Below are positions 1-7,883 of a stretch of DNA of 22,608 bases, piece by piece. The stretch covers positions 1 through 22,608 of the forward strand of contig DVJK01000090.1 of NCBI GenBank assembly GCA_018716795.1, in the 5' to 3' direction. This DNA is from Candidatus Scatomorpha merdipullorum (lineage in GTDB: Bacteria; Bacillota; Clostridia; Oscillospirales; Oscillospiraceae). Below the pieces are notes generated by a model. It was not told the origin of the DNA, made no database searches, and saw nothing but the letters and a program-made list of their open reading frames with translations. The number at the start of each line of letters is the position of its first letter. Position 1 is the stretch's first letter. The position numbers were made by a program, and so were the translations under genes.

Positions 1-2
1 GC

Positions 3-977
3 AGGGCCAAGGACTTCAGCTTCATGCGCGTGACGCAATACGGCCCCTCCGCCGTGAACCGCGAATACGCGAGCTGGTCGGAGCTGCTTGACGCCTTCTA
101 CGGCGGGCGCGAGCGCGCTGAGCAGCTGCGCCGCGCCGCGCACGACACGATCAAGAGCGTCCGCACCCTCCGAGACCGCCAGGCGCGCAAGCTCGCCGCC
201 CAGCGCGAGGAGCTTAAAAGGAGCGAAAACCGCGAGGAGCTGCGCCGGCGCGGCGACCTCATTACCGCCAACCTCTGGAGGGCGAAAAAGGGCTCTCGCA
301 CGCTTGAATGCGAGGACTACTACTCCGAGGGCTGCCCGACGGTCACGCTCGAGCTCGACCCGCTCAAGACGCCGCAGCAGAACGCCGCGCAGGCCTATAA
401 GGAATACCGCAAGGCCGAGACGGCGGAAAGGCACCTCGGCGAGCTCATAGACCGGGGCGAAAAGCAGCTCGACTATCTCGACAGCGTCCTCGACGCCCTC
501 TCGAGGGTGGAGTCGGAGCGCGACGTGCGCGAGATACGCGCGGAGCTGTACTCCGCCGGCGTCCTCAAGGCGCCCCGCGGCGCGGCGAAGCAGCGGAAAA
601 TAAAGCCCGCCGGGCCGCTGCGCTTCGTCTCCGAGACGGGCGTCGAGATTCTTGTGGGCCGTAACAACGTCCAGAACGACGAGCTGACGACGAAGACAGC
701 CCGCCGCAGCGACGTCTGGCTCCACGCCCAGCGCGTCCACGGCTCCCACGTCATAATCCGCTGCGGCGACGAGGGCCCGGACGAGGCCACGCTCGCCTAC
801 GCCGCCTCCCTCGCGGCCTACTACTCCGAGGGCCGCGGCGCCGGCAAGCTCCCGGTCGACTACACCCAGGTCCGCCGCGTCAAAAAGCCCTCCGGCGCGC
901 TGCCCGGGAAGGTCGTATACACGGACTATAAGACCATCCTCGCCGAGGCGCCGGAGTCCGTGAGCCCGAAGCCCTGA
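3..977 (+). CDS. rqcH: RqcH/NFACT family ribosome quality control protein (C-terminal part)
   Basis: The reading frame is open from the left edge (codons begin at base 3), so the N-terminal NFACT-N region is outside the window and only about 324 residues are seen. Bacterial RqcH binds stalled 50S subunits carrying peptidyl-tRNA and adds C-terminal alanine tails that mark the nascent chain for degradation; older annotations call the family fibronectin-binding protein. Visible are a charged, helical coiled-coil region (roughly residues 35-170 of the visible part) and an NFACT-R domain with the family motif SDVWLHAQRVHGSHVII near base 709, followed by a basic VDYTQVRRVKKPSG stretch and KVVYTDYKTI near the end. 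The first visible residues, FSFMRVTQYG, fit the family just before the coiled coil, so the ATG at 24 is internal and not the start. The gene is followed at once by a strong terminator and converges on the FmdE gene. Confidence 0.9.
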   Translation, partial: RAKDFSFMRVTQYGPSAVNREYASWSELLDAFYGGRERAEQLRRAAHDTIKSVRTLRDRQARKLAAQREELKRSENREELRRRGDLITANLWRAKKGSRTLECEDYYSEGCPTVTLELDPLKTPQQNAAQAYKEYRKAETAERHLGELIDRGEKQLDYLDSVLDALSRVESERDVREIRAELYSAGVLKAPRGAAKQRKIKPAGPLRFVSETGVEILVGRNNVQNDELTTKTARRSDVWLHAQRVHGSHVIIRCGDEGPDEATLAYAASLAAYYSEGRGAGKLPVDYTQVRRVKKPSGALPGKVVYTDYKTILAEAPESVSPKP

Positions 978-996
978 GCCGGGCGGACGCAATGCA

Positions 997-1034
997 AAAG
1001 GGCCGGTCCGACGGACCGGCCCTTTGCTTTTTTT
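997..1034 (+). terminator. Rho-independent terminator after rqcH
   Basis: A perfect 13-bp stem (997-1009 with 1013-1025) has a three-base GAC loop and is followed after GC by seven T. On the minus strand the stem is followed by four T, so it may also end the convergent FmdE operon. The T-run overlaps the FmdE stop codon. Confidence 0.92.
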
Positions 1035-1560
1035 ACACGTCGAAGCGCGTGTATGGCTTATAGCAGTCGCGGCAGAGCGGCTTCCCGTCGACGCTGTGGG
1101 TGAAGCTCTCGGCGCAGACCTCGCCGCATCCGGCGCATTTGACGCTTCGGAAGAGGCGCGCGCCCTCCGGAAGTGGGATGCGCGTCTCCTTGACGTCGAA
1201 GAGCTCGGCGGGAGACTTGCTCTGCATATAGCGGAAGCTCTCCTCCCGGCTCATGCCCTCGGGCCGCTCGCGCAGGACGAGGCGCACGCTCCGGCCGCTT
1301 TTCCGCTCGTAGATATTGAAGGCCTGCTTGCCGCTCAGGTGGAACATGAGGTTGCCCTTTCCGGCGCTGCAGCCGAGCATGACCTGTATGGCGTCGACGC
1401 CGCAGGCGTCGTTCTCGCTGATGCAGCAGACCTCCTCGTCGTCGGAGAAGCTGAGGCCAAGCAGCTCGATGGCGTAGAGCGCGGCCTTATAGCCTATCGT
1501 GAGGCCGCCGCACTCGTGTCCGTGGAAGGCCGCGCAGTCGGCCCAGGTGGCGTTTTTCAT
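1033..1560 (-). CDS. FmdE family protein with C-terminal zinc ribbon
   Basis: The 175-residue product carries the FmdE-type N-terminal motif C9-A-A-F-H13-G-H15-E-C17-G-G, followed by an alpha/beta domain with CCISENDACGVDAIQVMLGC. Family proteins of this sort bind metal through the Cys/His cluster. A C-terminal four-cysteine zinc ribbon follows (C142, C145, C163, C166). The name comes from a gene in methanogen formylmethanofuran dehydrogenase operons, but this bacterium shows no such pathway here. I chose the ATG at 1560 because GAGGTGATTGAG precedes it, and because the longer open frame upstream runs into the ATPase gene and encodes unrelated low-complexity sequence. It is the last gene of a binding protein-permease-ATPase operon and its ribosome site touches the ATPase stop. 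A role in handling the imported metal or cofactor is inferred from position. The family assignment is firm; the function is unknown. Confidence 0.82.
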   Translation of the reverse strand: MKNATWADCAAFHGHECGGLTIGYKAALYAIELLGLSFSDDEEVCCISENDACGVDAIQVMLGCSAGKGNLMFHLSGKQAFNIYERKSGRSVRLVLRERPEGMSREESFRYMQSKSPAELFDVKETRIPLPEGARLFRSVKCAGCGEVCAESFTHSVDGKPLCRDCYKPYTRFDV

Positions 1561-1570
1561 CTCAATCACC

Positions 1571-2338
1571 TCAAAGCTGTATTTCGGGGAAGGGCACCAC
1601 CAGGGGTATGCCCATGTAGTCGACGATGTGTACGTGCATGCCGTAGACCTCCTCAATGTTCTCGCTCGTCATGACCTCGCGGCCGCCGCAGGCGAAGACG
1701 CGCGCGCCGCGCAGGAAGAGGAAGCGGTCGCAGTAGCGCACGGCGAGGTTCAAATCGTGGAGGATGCAGACTGCGCAGATATTCTTCTCGCGCGCAAGCT
1801 CGCGCACGACGCGCATCGTCTCGTGCTGGTTGTGCGGGTCGAGGGCGCTGGTCGGCTCGTCAAGCAGCATGAGGCGCGGCTCCTGGGCCAGCGCCCGGGC
1901 GAGGGCGGCCTTCTGCCGCTCGCCGCCGGAGAGCTCGTCCACCCGGCGCAGGGCGAGGCCGTCCAGCCCCATGCGCCCCAGCGCCTCCATGGCGACCTCG
2001 CGGTCATGGGGCGAGGCATCCCAGGTGATGTGCGGCCTGCGGCCGAGCAGCACGCTGTCGAAGACGGTGAGCGTTCCGCCCGGCGGGGTCTGCGGCACGT
2101 AGGCGCAGACGCGTGCGAGCTCGCGCCGGCCGAGGGATAGAAGCTCCTGCCCCTCGGATATGACCTCGCCGGAGCGCGGCGTGAGGATGCGGTCCATGCA
2201 TTTTATAAGCGTGCTCTTGCCCGCGCCGTTGTTGCCCAGGACGGCGACGACCTCGCCGGGCTGCGCCGTGAAGCCGACGGAGTCGAGCACGAGCCGCTCG
2301 CTCGTGTATCCGAAGCTGATATTCCTGACCTCAAGCAC
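1571..2338 (-). CDS. ABC transporter ATP-binding protein, FecE/BtuD/FhuC type
   Basis: This 255-residue protein is the cytoplasmic ATPase of an iron-siderophore, heme or corrinoid type importer (COG1120 family). Visible motifs are Walker A GNNGAGKST (residues 35-43), Q-loop YVPQ (80-83), signature LSGGERQ (136-142), Walker B LMLLDEP (156-162) with catalytic E161, D-loop SALD, and an H-loop ILHDLNLA. The start is a GTG at 2338, preceded by AGGGAGGGG at good spacing. The gene overlaps the end of the permease gene by eight bases, so the two are very likely translated together. Substrate cannot be read from the ATPase. Confidence 0.93.
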   Translation of the reverse strand: MLEVRNISFGYTSERLVLDSVGFTAQPGEVVAVLGNNGAGKSTLIKCMDRILTPRSGEVISEGQELLSLGRRELARVCAYVPQTPPGGTLTVFDSVLLGRRPHITWDASPHDREVAMEALGRMGLDGLALRRVDELSGGERQKAALARALAQEPRLMLLDEPTSALDPHNQHETMRVVRELAREKNICAVCILHDLNLAVRYCDRFLFLRGARVFACGGREVMTSENIEEVYGMHVHIVDYMGIPLVVPFPEIQL

Positions 2339-3398
2339 GCGCGGCCCCTCCCTTCAGCAGGAGATAGAGGAAGACCGGCGCGCCGAGGAAGCTCGTGATT
2401 GCGCCCACGGGCAGTATGACCGGCGCGATAAGCACGCGGCTGACGAGGTCGGCGAGAAGCAGAAGCAGCGCGCCGCCCGCGGCGGAGCAGGGGAGGAGCC
2501 AGCGGTAGTCGTCGCCCACGAAGCGGCGCATGGCGTGCGGGGCGACGAGGCCGATGAAGCTTATGATGCCCACGAAGGAGACGGCCAGCGCGCTCGCCGC
2601 CGTGCAGACGGCCATGCCGGCCAGCGTCACCGCGCGGACGTTGACGCCGAGGCTCGAGGCCGTGTCGCTGCCCGCGCCGAGGGCGTTATAGTCCCAGCGG
2701 CGCAGCATGAAATAGGCGAAGGACGCGGCCGTGACGGCGGCGAGCAGGGCGAGCTCGCCCCAGTTCGTGCCGCCCAGGTCGCCGAAGGTCCAGAAGACCA
2801 CCGCGCCGAGCTTCGTGTCGTCGGCAAAATACTGCAAAAGCGTGCTGCCGCCGGTGAAGAGGCTGCTGAGCGCGACGCCCGCGAGAACCAGCGCGCCGGG
2901 GCCGAGGTCGCGCCTTAAGCGCGATATCGCGACTATCACCGCCGTCGAGGCGCTGCCGAAGACGAAGGCGCAGAGCGTGACGATATAGGGATTGTCTATC
3001 TGCACGGCGTAGTCGCCGCCGGAGCCCACCGCGCCGCCGCCGAAGACGATGATGCCCACGGCCGCGCCGAAGGCCGCGCCCTGGCTGACGCCCAGGGTGG
3101 AGGCGCTTGCGAGCGGGTTGGCGAGCACGCACTGCATGACCGCGCCGGACATGCCCAGCGCCGCGCCGACGAGGATGGCCGCGAGGGTGCGCGGCAGGCG
3201 AATCTCAAAGAGCACCGTGCGCGCCGCGGCCTCCCCGCCGCCGAAGAGCGCGGACAGAAGCTCGCCGGGCGAGAGCCTTATGGAGCCCGTGCCCGCCGAG
3301 ACGAGCGCGAAGGCGACGAGCAGCGCAAGCGTCAGCGCAAGGCAGAGCAGCTTTTTCTTCCTGAGCCGGTCGAGGCCGGGATGCCTGAACTCCTTCAT
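2331..3398 (-). CDS. FecCD/BtuC family ABC transporter permease
   Basis: The product has 355 residues, the normal length for a FecCD permease, and forms the membrane channel for a metal-chelate or corrinoid importer. After a short basic N terminus, a first membrane helix (KKKLLCLALTLALLVAFALV) is followed by the family hallmarks RLPRTLAAILVGAALGMSGA and NPLASASTLGVSQGAAFGA, and a late FVGIISFIGLVAPHAMRRFVG segment that contacts the ATPase. About ten hydrophobic helices are recognisable. The ATG at 3398 is chosen because residues before it are low-complexity and overlap the binding-protein gene; it lies only four bases after that gene's stop. Downstream it overlaps the ATPase gene. Confidence 0.93.
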   Translation of the reverse strand: MKEFRHPGLDRLRKKKLLCLALTLALLVAFALVSAGTGSIRLSPGELLSALFGGGEAAARTVLFEIRLPRTLAAILVGAALGMSGAVMQCVLANPLASASTLGVSQGAAFGAAVGIIVFGGGAVGSGGDYAVQIDNPYIVTLCAFVFGSASTAVIVAISRLRRDLGPGALVLAGVALSSLFTGGSTLLQYFADDTKLGAVVFWTFGDLGGTNWGELALLAAVTAASFAYFMLRRWDYNALGAGSDTASSLGVNVRAVTLAGMAVCTAASALAVSFVGIISFIGLVAPHAMRRFVGDDYRWLLPCSAAGGALLLLLADLVSRVLIAPVILPVGAITSFLGAPVFLYLLLKGGAARA

Positions 3399-3402
3399 CC
3401 GC

Positions 3403-4503
3403 TCACTCACCGAGCTCGACCGGCCCGTACCAGGCCCCGTACTCCCCGAGGACGTCCAGATAGTCCTCCTCGCCGAGGAAGAAGGCGAAAATCTCGCCCG
3501 CCTTCGCCTCAAAATCCACGCCCGCGAAGGCCTCGGGGTAGAGCACGCTCCCCACGAAGTAGCAGTTGGCGAGGCTTATCTCCATGTTGTCATAGTAGCT
3601 CGTGGAGCTCGGGTACTGATAGAGCCGCCCGTTCCGCACGGCGTCAAGGCTCGCGTAAAAGTCCGCCCGCTCGGCGTAATCCTGCCGCACGAGGGCGACG
3701 CCGCCGGAGTCGAGGAATATGTACTCGGGGTTCCAGGCGAGAATCTGCTCCTTATCCACGGTGTAGGAGTCCTTGGCCTCGCCCGCGCCCTCGTCCGCGG
3801 GGTTGACGGCGTTGACGCTGTCCATGACCGGGTCGTTGACGCGGATGCCCTCTATCCCGTGCGCGCCGCGGAAGGTGGCGGCGGCGGGAAGGGCGCTGTG
3901 CCGCCCCTCCTCCGGGATGCCGGCGGTGAGCGCGGAGAGCTCCTCAAAGCAGGCGTCGACGAAGGCGAAGACGGCCTCGGCCCGCTCCTCGACGCCGCAG
4001 ACCTCGGCCATTATCCGAAGCGAGCGCTCAAAATCCTCGCCGAAGAGCGTGCCCTGCTCGAGCGCGACGCAGGCTATGCCCGTCTCGCGCTGAAGGCGGT
4101 CGGCCACGTCGGAGGCGGCGGTGCAGAAAATGACGTCCGCGCCGGTCAGGATTATCGCCTCGCTGTTGTAGGACGTGTTCCCGGAGGCGTCCGTGCCCAC
4201 GACGCTCTTGTCCGCCCAGGCCTCCTTCGTGACGTAGGCGTAGGCCGTGAGCGGGCTTATGTCGCCGCCGGCCATGCCGGAGTAGCCCGCGACCATATCG
4301 CCCAGGCCCAGGTACACAGCCATGCGCGGCGCGTTGCCCAGCACGACTATGCTCTCCACCGTCTCGGGCACGCTCACCTCCCGGCCCAGGGCGTCGCTTA
4401 TGACGCGCCCTCCGGCCTCCGGCGCGGTTTCCGCCTCTCCGCCGCAGGCAGGGAGGCTGAGCGCCAGCGCGGCGAGTATGATAAATGCTATAATCTTCCT
4501 CAA
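3403..4503 (-). CDS. Periplasmic-type metal/chelate-binding lipoprotein (FecB/BtuF fold)
   Basis: The 366-residue solute-binding protein delivers substrate to the FecCD-type permease encoded next to it. The N terminus is a lipoprotein signal: basic MRK, a hydrophobic run, and lipobox LPAC with lipidated C20, followed by a Gly/Glu/Ala linker. The mature part starts with the TroA/FecB-type pattern VISDALGREVSVPETVESIVVLG and ends in a helical C-terminal lobe. The start is a TTG at 4503: GAGGTG lies eight bases upstream and no ATG precedes the signal peptide. A predicted sigma-A promoter lies just upstream. The sequence resembles the broad COG0614 group; siderophore, heme, corrinoid or oxyanion substrates all remain possible, and the FmdE gene in the operon leans towards a metal or metal cofactor. 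Confidence 0.9.
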   Translation of the reverse strand: MRKIIAFIILAALALSLPACGGEAETAPEAGGRVISDALGREVSVPETVESIVVLGNAPRMAVYLGLGDMVAGYSGMAGGDISPLTAYAYVTKEAWADKSVVGTDASGNTSYNSEAIILTGADVIFCTAASDVADRLQRETGIACVALEQGTLFGEDFERSLRIMAEVCGVEERAEAVFAFVDACFEELSALTAGIPEEGRHSALPAAATFRGAHGIEGIRVNDPVMDSVNAVNPADEGAGEAKDSYTVDKEQILAWNPEYIFLDSGGVALVRQDYAERADFYASLDAVRNGRLYQYPSSTSYYDNMEISLANCYFVGSVLYPEAFAGVDFEAKAGEIFAFFLGEEDYLDVLGEYGAWYGPVELGE

Positions 4504-4527
4504 ATTCGAATCACCTCGGTTTTCTGC

Positions 4528-4556
4528 ATTATAAACCGGGCCGCCGCCCCGCGCAA
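4528..4556 (-). promoter_or_regulatory. Predicted sigma-A promoter for the binding-protein operon
   Basis: On the minus strand, -10 TATAAT (4528-4533) is perfect and a -35-like TTGCGC (4551-4556) lies exactly 17 bases upstream. The -35 box is weak, which would suit an activated promoter; LysR encoded just upstream is one candidate activator, but no T-N11-A palindrome was recognised here. Confidence 0.6.
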
Positions 4557-4589
4557 GCCCCCCCGGGGGTTAGGACGGCGCGATTTTTT

Positions 4590-5474
4590 TCACTCCGCCC
4601 CGCCCGAGTATTTGGAGAGGATGCGCATAAGGCTGCGCAGGAGGGGCGTGAGCTCGTCGGCCATGTACGCCGCGCCGTAGGAGCACTCGTCCGCGCCCTC
4701 GACGGGTATGTACCGCACGCCGGAGATGCGTATTCCGGGCGTGTCGGCGAGAACGGCGGCGGCGAAGCCCGCGGCGACGACGGAGCTGAGCGCCTCCAGG
4801 CTCTCGGAGAAGATTATCCCGCCCGGCTCGCTGCCGGCGATGAGCTGGTTCTGCACGGCGGTGACGCTCCTGGGCGAGGCGTCGGGCCGCGAGACGGCGA
4901 TGAGCCCGCTCTCGAGCATGTCCTGCGCGCTCACGCTGCTGCGGCCGGCGAGGGGATGCCCCTCGGCCACGGCGCAGACGACGCGGCAGACGGAGAGCTC
5001 GCGATAGACCGCGCGGCGCGGCGCGTTCTCTTTAAATGTGGGCATTATCTGTATCTCGCCGTCGTAGAGCAGGTTTTCAAGCGCGTTGTGCGGCACCACG
5101 CGGAAGGCCGGCACAAAGCCCGGCTCCGTCCGGCGCAGCTCCGCGAGGGCGGAGGCGAGCAGGCGCATCTCCAGCGTGTTGCGGCAGCCTATGCCCAATA
5201 TGCGCTGCTGCTCCTCCCGCGCGGCCTTCAGCCGGCCCTTCGAGACGTTGAAGAGGCGCAGTATCTCGCCGGCGTACTGCGTGTAGAGATAGCCGGCCTG
5301 GGTGAGGCGCACGCTCTTGCTCGTGCGGTTGAAGAGCTTGACGCCCAGCTCGTCCTCCAGCGAATTAATCTGGTGGCTGACGGCGGGCTGCGTGAGGCGC
5401 AGCTGCTCCGCCGCGCGCGAAAAGTTCAGATTGCTGGCCACGGCCAGGAAGCACTCCAGCTGTGTCGTATTCAA
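4590..5474 (-). CDS. LysR family transcriptional regulator
   Basis: The 294-residue product has the LysR winged helix-turn-helix at residues 3-62 (TTQLECFLAVASNLNFSRAA, then LRLTQPAVSHQINSLEDELG and VKLFNRTSKSVRLTQAG) and a C-terminal periplasmic-binding-like effector domain. I place the start at a TTG at 5474: it gives the usual LysR N terminus, and GGGAGGG precedes it. The longer frame to 5552 adds 26 residues unlike the family and would cover the predicted transcription start. The gene is divergent from marR and the exporter genes and lies upstream of the uptake operon on the same strand, with no convincing terminator in between. The intergenic palindrome suggests that it controls itself and the divergent operon. 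Its effector is unknown. Confidence 0.9.
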   Translation of the reverse strand: MNTTQLECFLAVASNLNFSRAAEQLRLTQPAVSHQINSLEDELGVKLFNRTSKSVRLTQAGYLYTQYAGEILRLFNVSKGRLKAAREEQQRILGIGCRNTLEMRLLASALAELRRTEPGFVPAFRVVPHNALENLLYDGEIQIMPTFKENAPRRAVYRELSVCRVVCAVAEGHPLAGRSSVSAQDMLESGLIAVSRPDASPRSVTAVQNQLIAGSEPGGIIFSESLEALSSVVAAGFAAAVLADTPGIRISGVRYIPVEGADECSYGAAYMADELTPLLRSLMRILSKYSGGAE

Positions 5475-5521
5475 ACAAAATCCCTCCCCTGCGGACAGGC
5501 CGCTTGTGTGCGATAGTGAAA

Positions 5522-5544
5522 ATCTATAAAAACGTTTTATAGAT
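5522..5544. promoter_or_regulatory. 23-bp inverted repeat with LysR-type T-N11-A core
   Basis: Perfect 10-bp arms (ATCTATAAAA at 5522-5531 and its complement at 5535-5544) flank a three-base spacer. The core T5527 to A5539 is an exact T-N11-A, the LysR-family recognition pattern. It is centred near -63 from the predicted marR start and covers the -10 and start region of the predicted lysR promoter. This is the usual layout for an autorepressing LysR protein that regulates a divergent operon. Confidence 0.7.
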
Positions 5545-5571
5545 AATAACATATTTGAATTTCACATTCAA
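5543..5571 (-). promoter_or_regulatory. Predicted sigma-A promoter of lysR
   Basis: On the minus strand, -35 TTGAAT (5566-5571) and -10 TATTAT (5543-5548) are separated by exactly 17 bases. It overlaps the divergent marR promoter and the LysR-type palindrome. Confidence 0.65.
5555..5571. promoter_or_regulatory. 17-bp inverted repeat over both -35 boxes, possible MarR operator
   Basis: TTGAAT (5555-5560) and ATTCAA (5566-5571) form perfect six-base arms around a five-base spacer. The repeat covers the -35 boxes of both the lysR and marR promoters, so a protein bound here could block both. MarR proteins typically bind AT-rich palindromes of this size in their own promoter; the assignment is inferred. 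Confidence 0.5.
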
Positions 5572-5589
5572 GCCTCTTCGTGCTATAAC
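5561..5589 (+). promoter_or_regulatory. Predicted sigma-A promoter of marR and the exporter operon
   Basis: The -35 TTCACA (5561-5566) and -10 TATAAC (5584-5589) are spaced by 17 bases, with an extended -10 TG at 5581-5582. Transcription would start near 5596, about 40 bases before the marR ATG. Confidence 0.7.
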
Positions 5590-5636
5590 TATCAACGTCA
5601 AAATTATTAAGGTCATTAAGAAAGGAGGCCGGAGAG

Positions 5637-6077
5637 ATGGATATCGACCTCGGGGAGATGCTCAGAGACAGCCGCTGCATAAGCAACCGGCTGCACCGGC
5701 GCGGAAGCCGCGCGCTTGCCGAGCAGGGCGTAACCGACGTCCAGGCGCGGGTGATACTCTACCTGCTCAAGCATGCGGACACGGGCGCGTCCCTCACGGA
5801 CGTACACCGGGAGCTGCATTTCTCCATGGCGGCCGCCTCGGGGCTTATAAAGCGCCTGAGGGAGAAGGGTTACATCCGGGTTGAGGCCTGCGCGCTCGAC
5901 GAGCGGCGCAAGCTGCTCTACGTGACGGAGAAGGGCTCCCGCGTGCGGGAGGTGCTCGACTCCACGCTCAGGGCCATACCCTACCAGCTCTACCGCGGGT
6001 TTACCGAGGAGGAGGTCGCCACGCTGCACAGGCTGCAGAAGAAGATGCTGCGGAACCTCGAGCAGTCCGAAACCTGA
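5637..6077 (+). CDS. MarR family transcriptional regulator
   Basis: The 146-residue product has the MarR winged helix fold: an N-terminal helix, then GVTDVQARVILYLLKHADTG, a recognition region around LHFSMAAASGLIKRLREKGYI, and the wing with the conserved DERRKLLYVTEKG pattern (D-x-R at the wing). The ATG at 5637 has AAAGGAGG nine bases upstream. It is the first gene of an operon with two ABC exporter half-transporters. MarR repressors in this position commonly release their own operon when a drug or other small molecule binds. The ligand cannot be read from sequence. Confidence 0.93.
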   Translation: MDIDLGEMLRDSRCISNRLHRRGSRALAEQGVTDVQARVILYLLKHADTGASLTDVHRELHFSMAAASGLIKRLREKGYIRVEACALDERRKLLYVTEKGSRVREVLDSTLRAIPYQLYRGFTEEEVATLHRLQKKMLRNLEQSET

Positions 6078-6127
6078 TTTCATTCAAGCCACGTTTGGGT
6101 TCACAAGCAATTGGAGGGAAAACCGCT

Positions 6128-7867
6128 TTGAAAATCGTTCTCAAACAGGCGGGCAAATACGCGAAGGACGCCTATATCACCATGGGCCTCACCTGCGGCG
6201 AGGTCTTTCTGGAGATACTGATGCCCTTCATAACCGCCATAATCATCGACGACGGCCTGAAGGCCTCGAACATCTCGGTCGTCGTCCGCTACGGCATACT
6301 CATGGTCGCCATGGCCATAGCGTCACTGGGCTTCGGCGCCCTGGCCGGCAAATTCGCGGCCAAATCGTCGACCGGCTTCGCCGCCAACCTGCGCGAGGCC
6401 ATATACAACAATGTCCAGACCTTTTCGTTCTCCAACATCGACAAGTTCTCGGTGCCCGGCCTCGTCACCCGCATGACGACGGACATCACGAACGTCCAGT
6501 GGGCCTACATGATGTGTACGCGCATGGCCGTGCGCGCCCCGCTGAACCTCATCTTCAGCTTCATCATGTGCCTCATCATCTGCCCGCAGATAGCCCCGAC
6601 CTTCGGGATAGCCGCGCTCTTCCTCGTGATAGTGCTGGGCGCGATTATGGTTGTCACGATACGCATCTTCAACAGGATGTTCGACGGTTACGACGACCTG
6701 AACGCCAGCGTGCAGGAGAACATCTCCGCGATTCGCGTCGTCAAGGCCTTCGTGCGCGAGGACTATGAGGACAAGAAGTTCTCCAGGGCCAGCACGGTGC
6801 TGTACCGCCTCGCCGTCAAGGCCGAGAGCCTGCTCGCCTTCATCAACCCCGCCATGATGCTCAGCGTGTACTTCTGCATCATCATGGTCAGCTGGATGGG
6901 CGCGAACCTCATTGTCGGCGGCAGCCTCACCACCGGCGACCTCACGAGCCTCTTCAGCTATATCATGAGCCTGCTGATGAGCCTCATGATGCTCGGCATG
7001 CTCGTCGTCATGATAACCATGTCCCTCGCCAGTGTCCGCCGCATAAGCGAGGTCCTGAGCGAGACGCCCGACCTCCACGACCCGGAGAACCCGGTCTTCG
7101 AGGTCCCCAACGGCGACATCGACTTCGACCACGTCAGCTTCTCCTACAAGACCGGCTCCGGCAAGAGCGCCCTCTCGGACATCGACCTGCACATAAAGTC
7201 CGGCGAGACGATAGGCATCATAGGCGGCACGGGCTCCGGCAAGTCGAGCCTCGTGAACCTTATCTGCCGGCTCTACGACGTCAGCGAGGGCGAGGTGCGC
7301 GTCGGCGGCATCAACGTCAAGGACTACGACATGGAGGCCCTGCGCAACCAGGTCGCCGTCGTGCTCCAGAAGAACACGCTCTTTACCGGCACGATACTCG
7401 AGAACCTCCGCTGGGGCAACGAGAACGCCACGCTTGACGAGTGCAGGGCCGCCTGCAAGGCCGCCTGCGCCGAGGAGTTCATCGACCGCTTCCCGGACGG
7501 CTATGACACGCGCATAGAGCGCGGCGGCAACAACGTCTCCGGCGGCCAGAAGCAGAGGCTCTGCATCGCCCGCGCGCTGCTCAAAAAGCCCAAGGTGATC
7601 ATCCTCGACGACTCCACCAGCGCCGTCGACACCGCGACGGACGCGAAGATTCGCGCCGCCTTCCGCGAGACGATACCCGGCACCACGAAGATAATCATCG
7701 CCCAGCGCGTCTCCAGCGTGCAGGACGCCGACCGCATCCTCGTCCTCGACGACGGCAGGATAGACGCCTTTGACACTCACGAGAACCTCCTGAAGACGAA
7801 CGCCATCTATCAGGATATCTACGAGAGCCAGCTCAAGGGCGGCGGCGACTTCGACCAGCAGGCCTGA
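6128..7867 (+). CDS. ABC exporter half-transporter with degenerate ATP site residues (subunit 1)
   Basis: The 579-residue protein has an N-terminal six-helix ABC exporter membrane domain (about residues 15-310) fused to an ATPase domain (about 335-560). Motifs are Walker A GGTGSGKSS (366-374), signature VSGGQ (470-474) and Walker B ILDDS, where the catalytic glutamate is replaced by D495 and the switch histidine by Q526 (IIIAQRVSS). These changes are seen in one subunit of heterodimeric exporters such as TM287/288, BmrCD and LmrCD. The start is a TTG at 6128 with GGAGGG nine bases upstream; the earlier in-frame TTG at 6095 has no such site and puts the ribosome site inside the gene. The partner is encoded 16 bases downstream. 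Multidrug or lipid export is inferred; the substrate is unknown. Confidence 0.93.
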   Translation: MKIVLKQAGKYAKDAYITMGLTCGEVFLEILMPFITAIIIDDGLKASNISVVVRYGILMVAMAIASLGFGALAGKFAAKSSTGFAANLREAIYNNVQTFSFSNIDKFSVPGLVTRMTTDITNVQWAYMMCTRMAVRAPLNLIFSFIMCLIICPQIAPTFGIAALFLVIVLGAIMVVTIRIFNRMFDGYDDLNASVQENISAIRVVKAFVREDYEDKKFSRASTVLYRLAVKAESLLAFINPAMMLSVYFCIIMVSWMGANLIVGGSLTTGDLTSLFSYIMSLLMSLMMLGMLVVMITMSLASVRRISEVLSETPDLHDPENPVFEVPNGDIDFDHVSFSYKTGSGKSALSDIDLHIKSGETIGIIGGTGSGKSSLVNLICRLYDVSEGEVRVGGINVKDYDMEALRNQVAVVLQKNTLFTGTILENLRWGNENATLDECRAACKAACAEEFIDRFPDGYDTRIERGGNNVSGGQKQRLCIARALLKKPKVIILDDSTSAVDTATDAKIRAAFRETIPGTTKIIIAQRVSSVQDADRILVLDDGRIDAFDTHENLLKTNAIYQDIYESQLKGGGDFDQQA

Positions 7868-7883
7868 AAGGAGGCATTAAGCC

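Noticed and set aside
4560..4569. CCCCCGGGGG palindrome after lysR as a terminator
   Set aside because: It has no loop or T-run, and the A-run after the lysR stop is on the wrong side. I do not call a terminator between lysR and the binding-protein gene.
3049..4680. 543-residue plus-strand open frame across permease, binding protein and lysR end
   Set aside because: It crosses three genuine minus-strand genes and has shadow-like composition.
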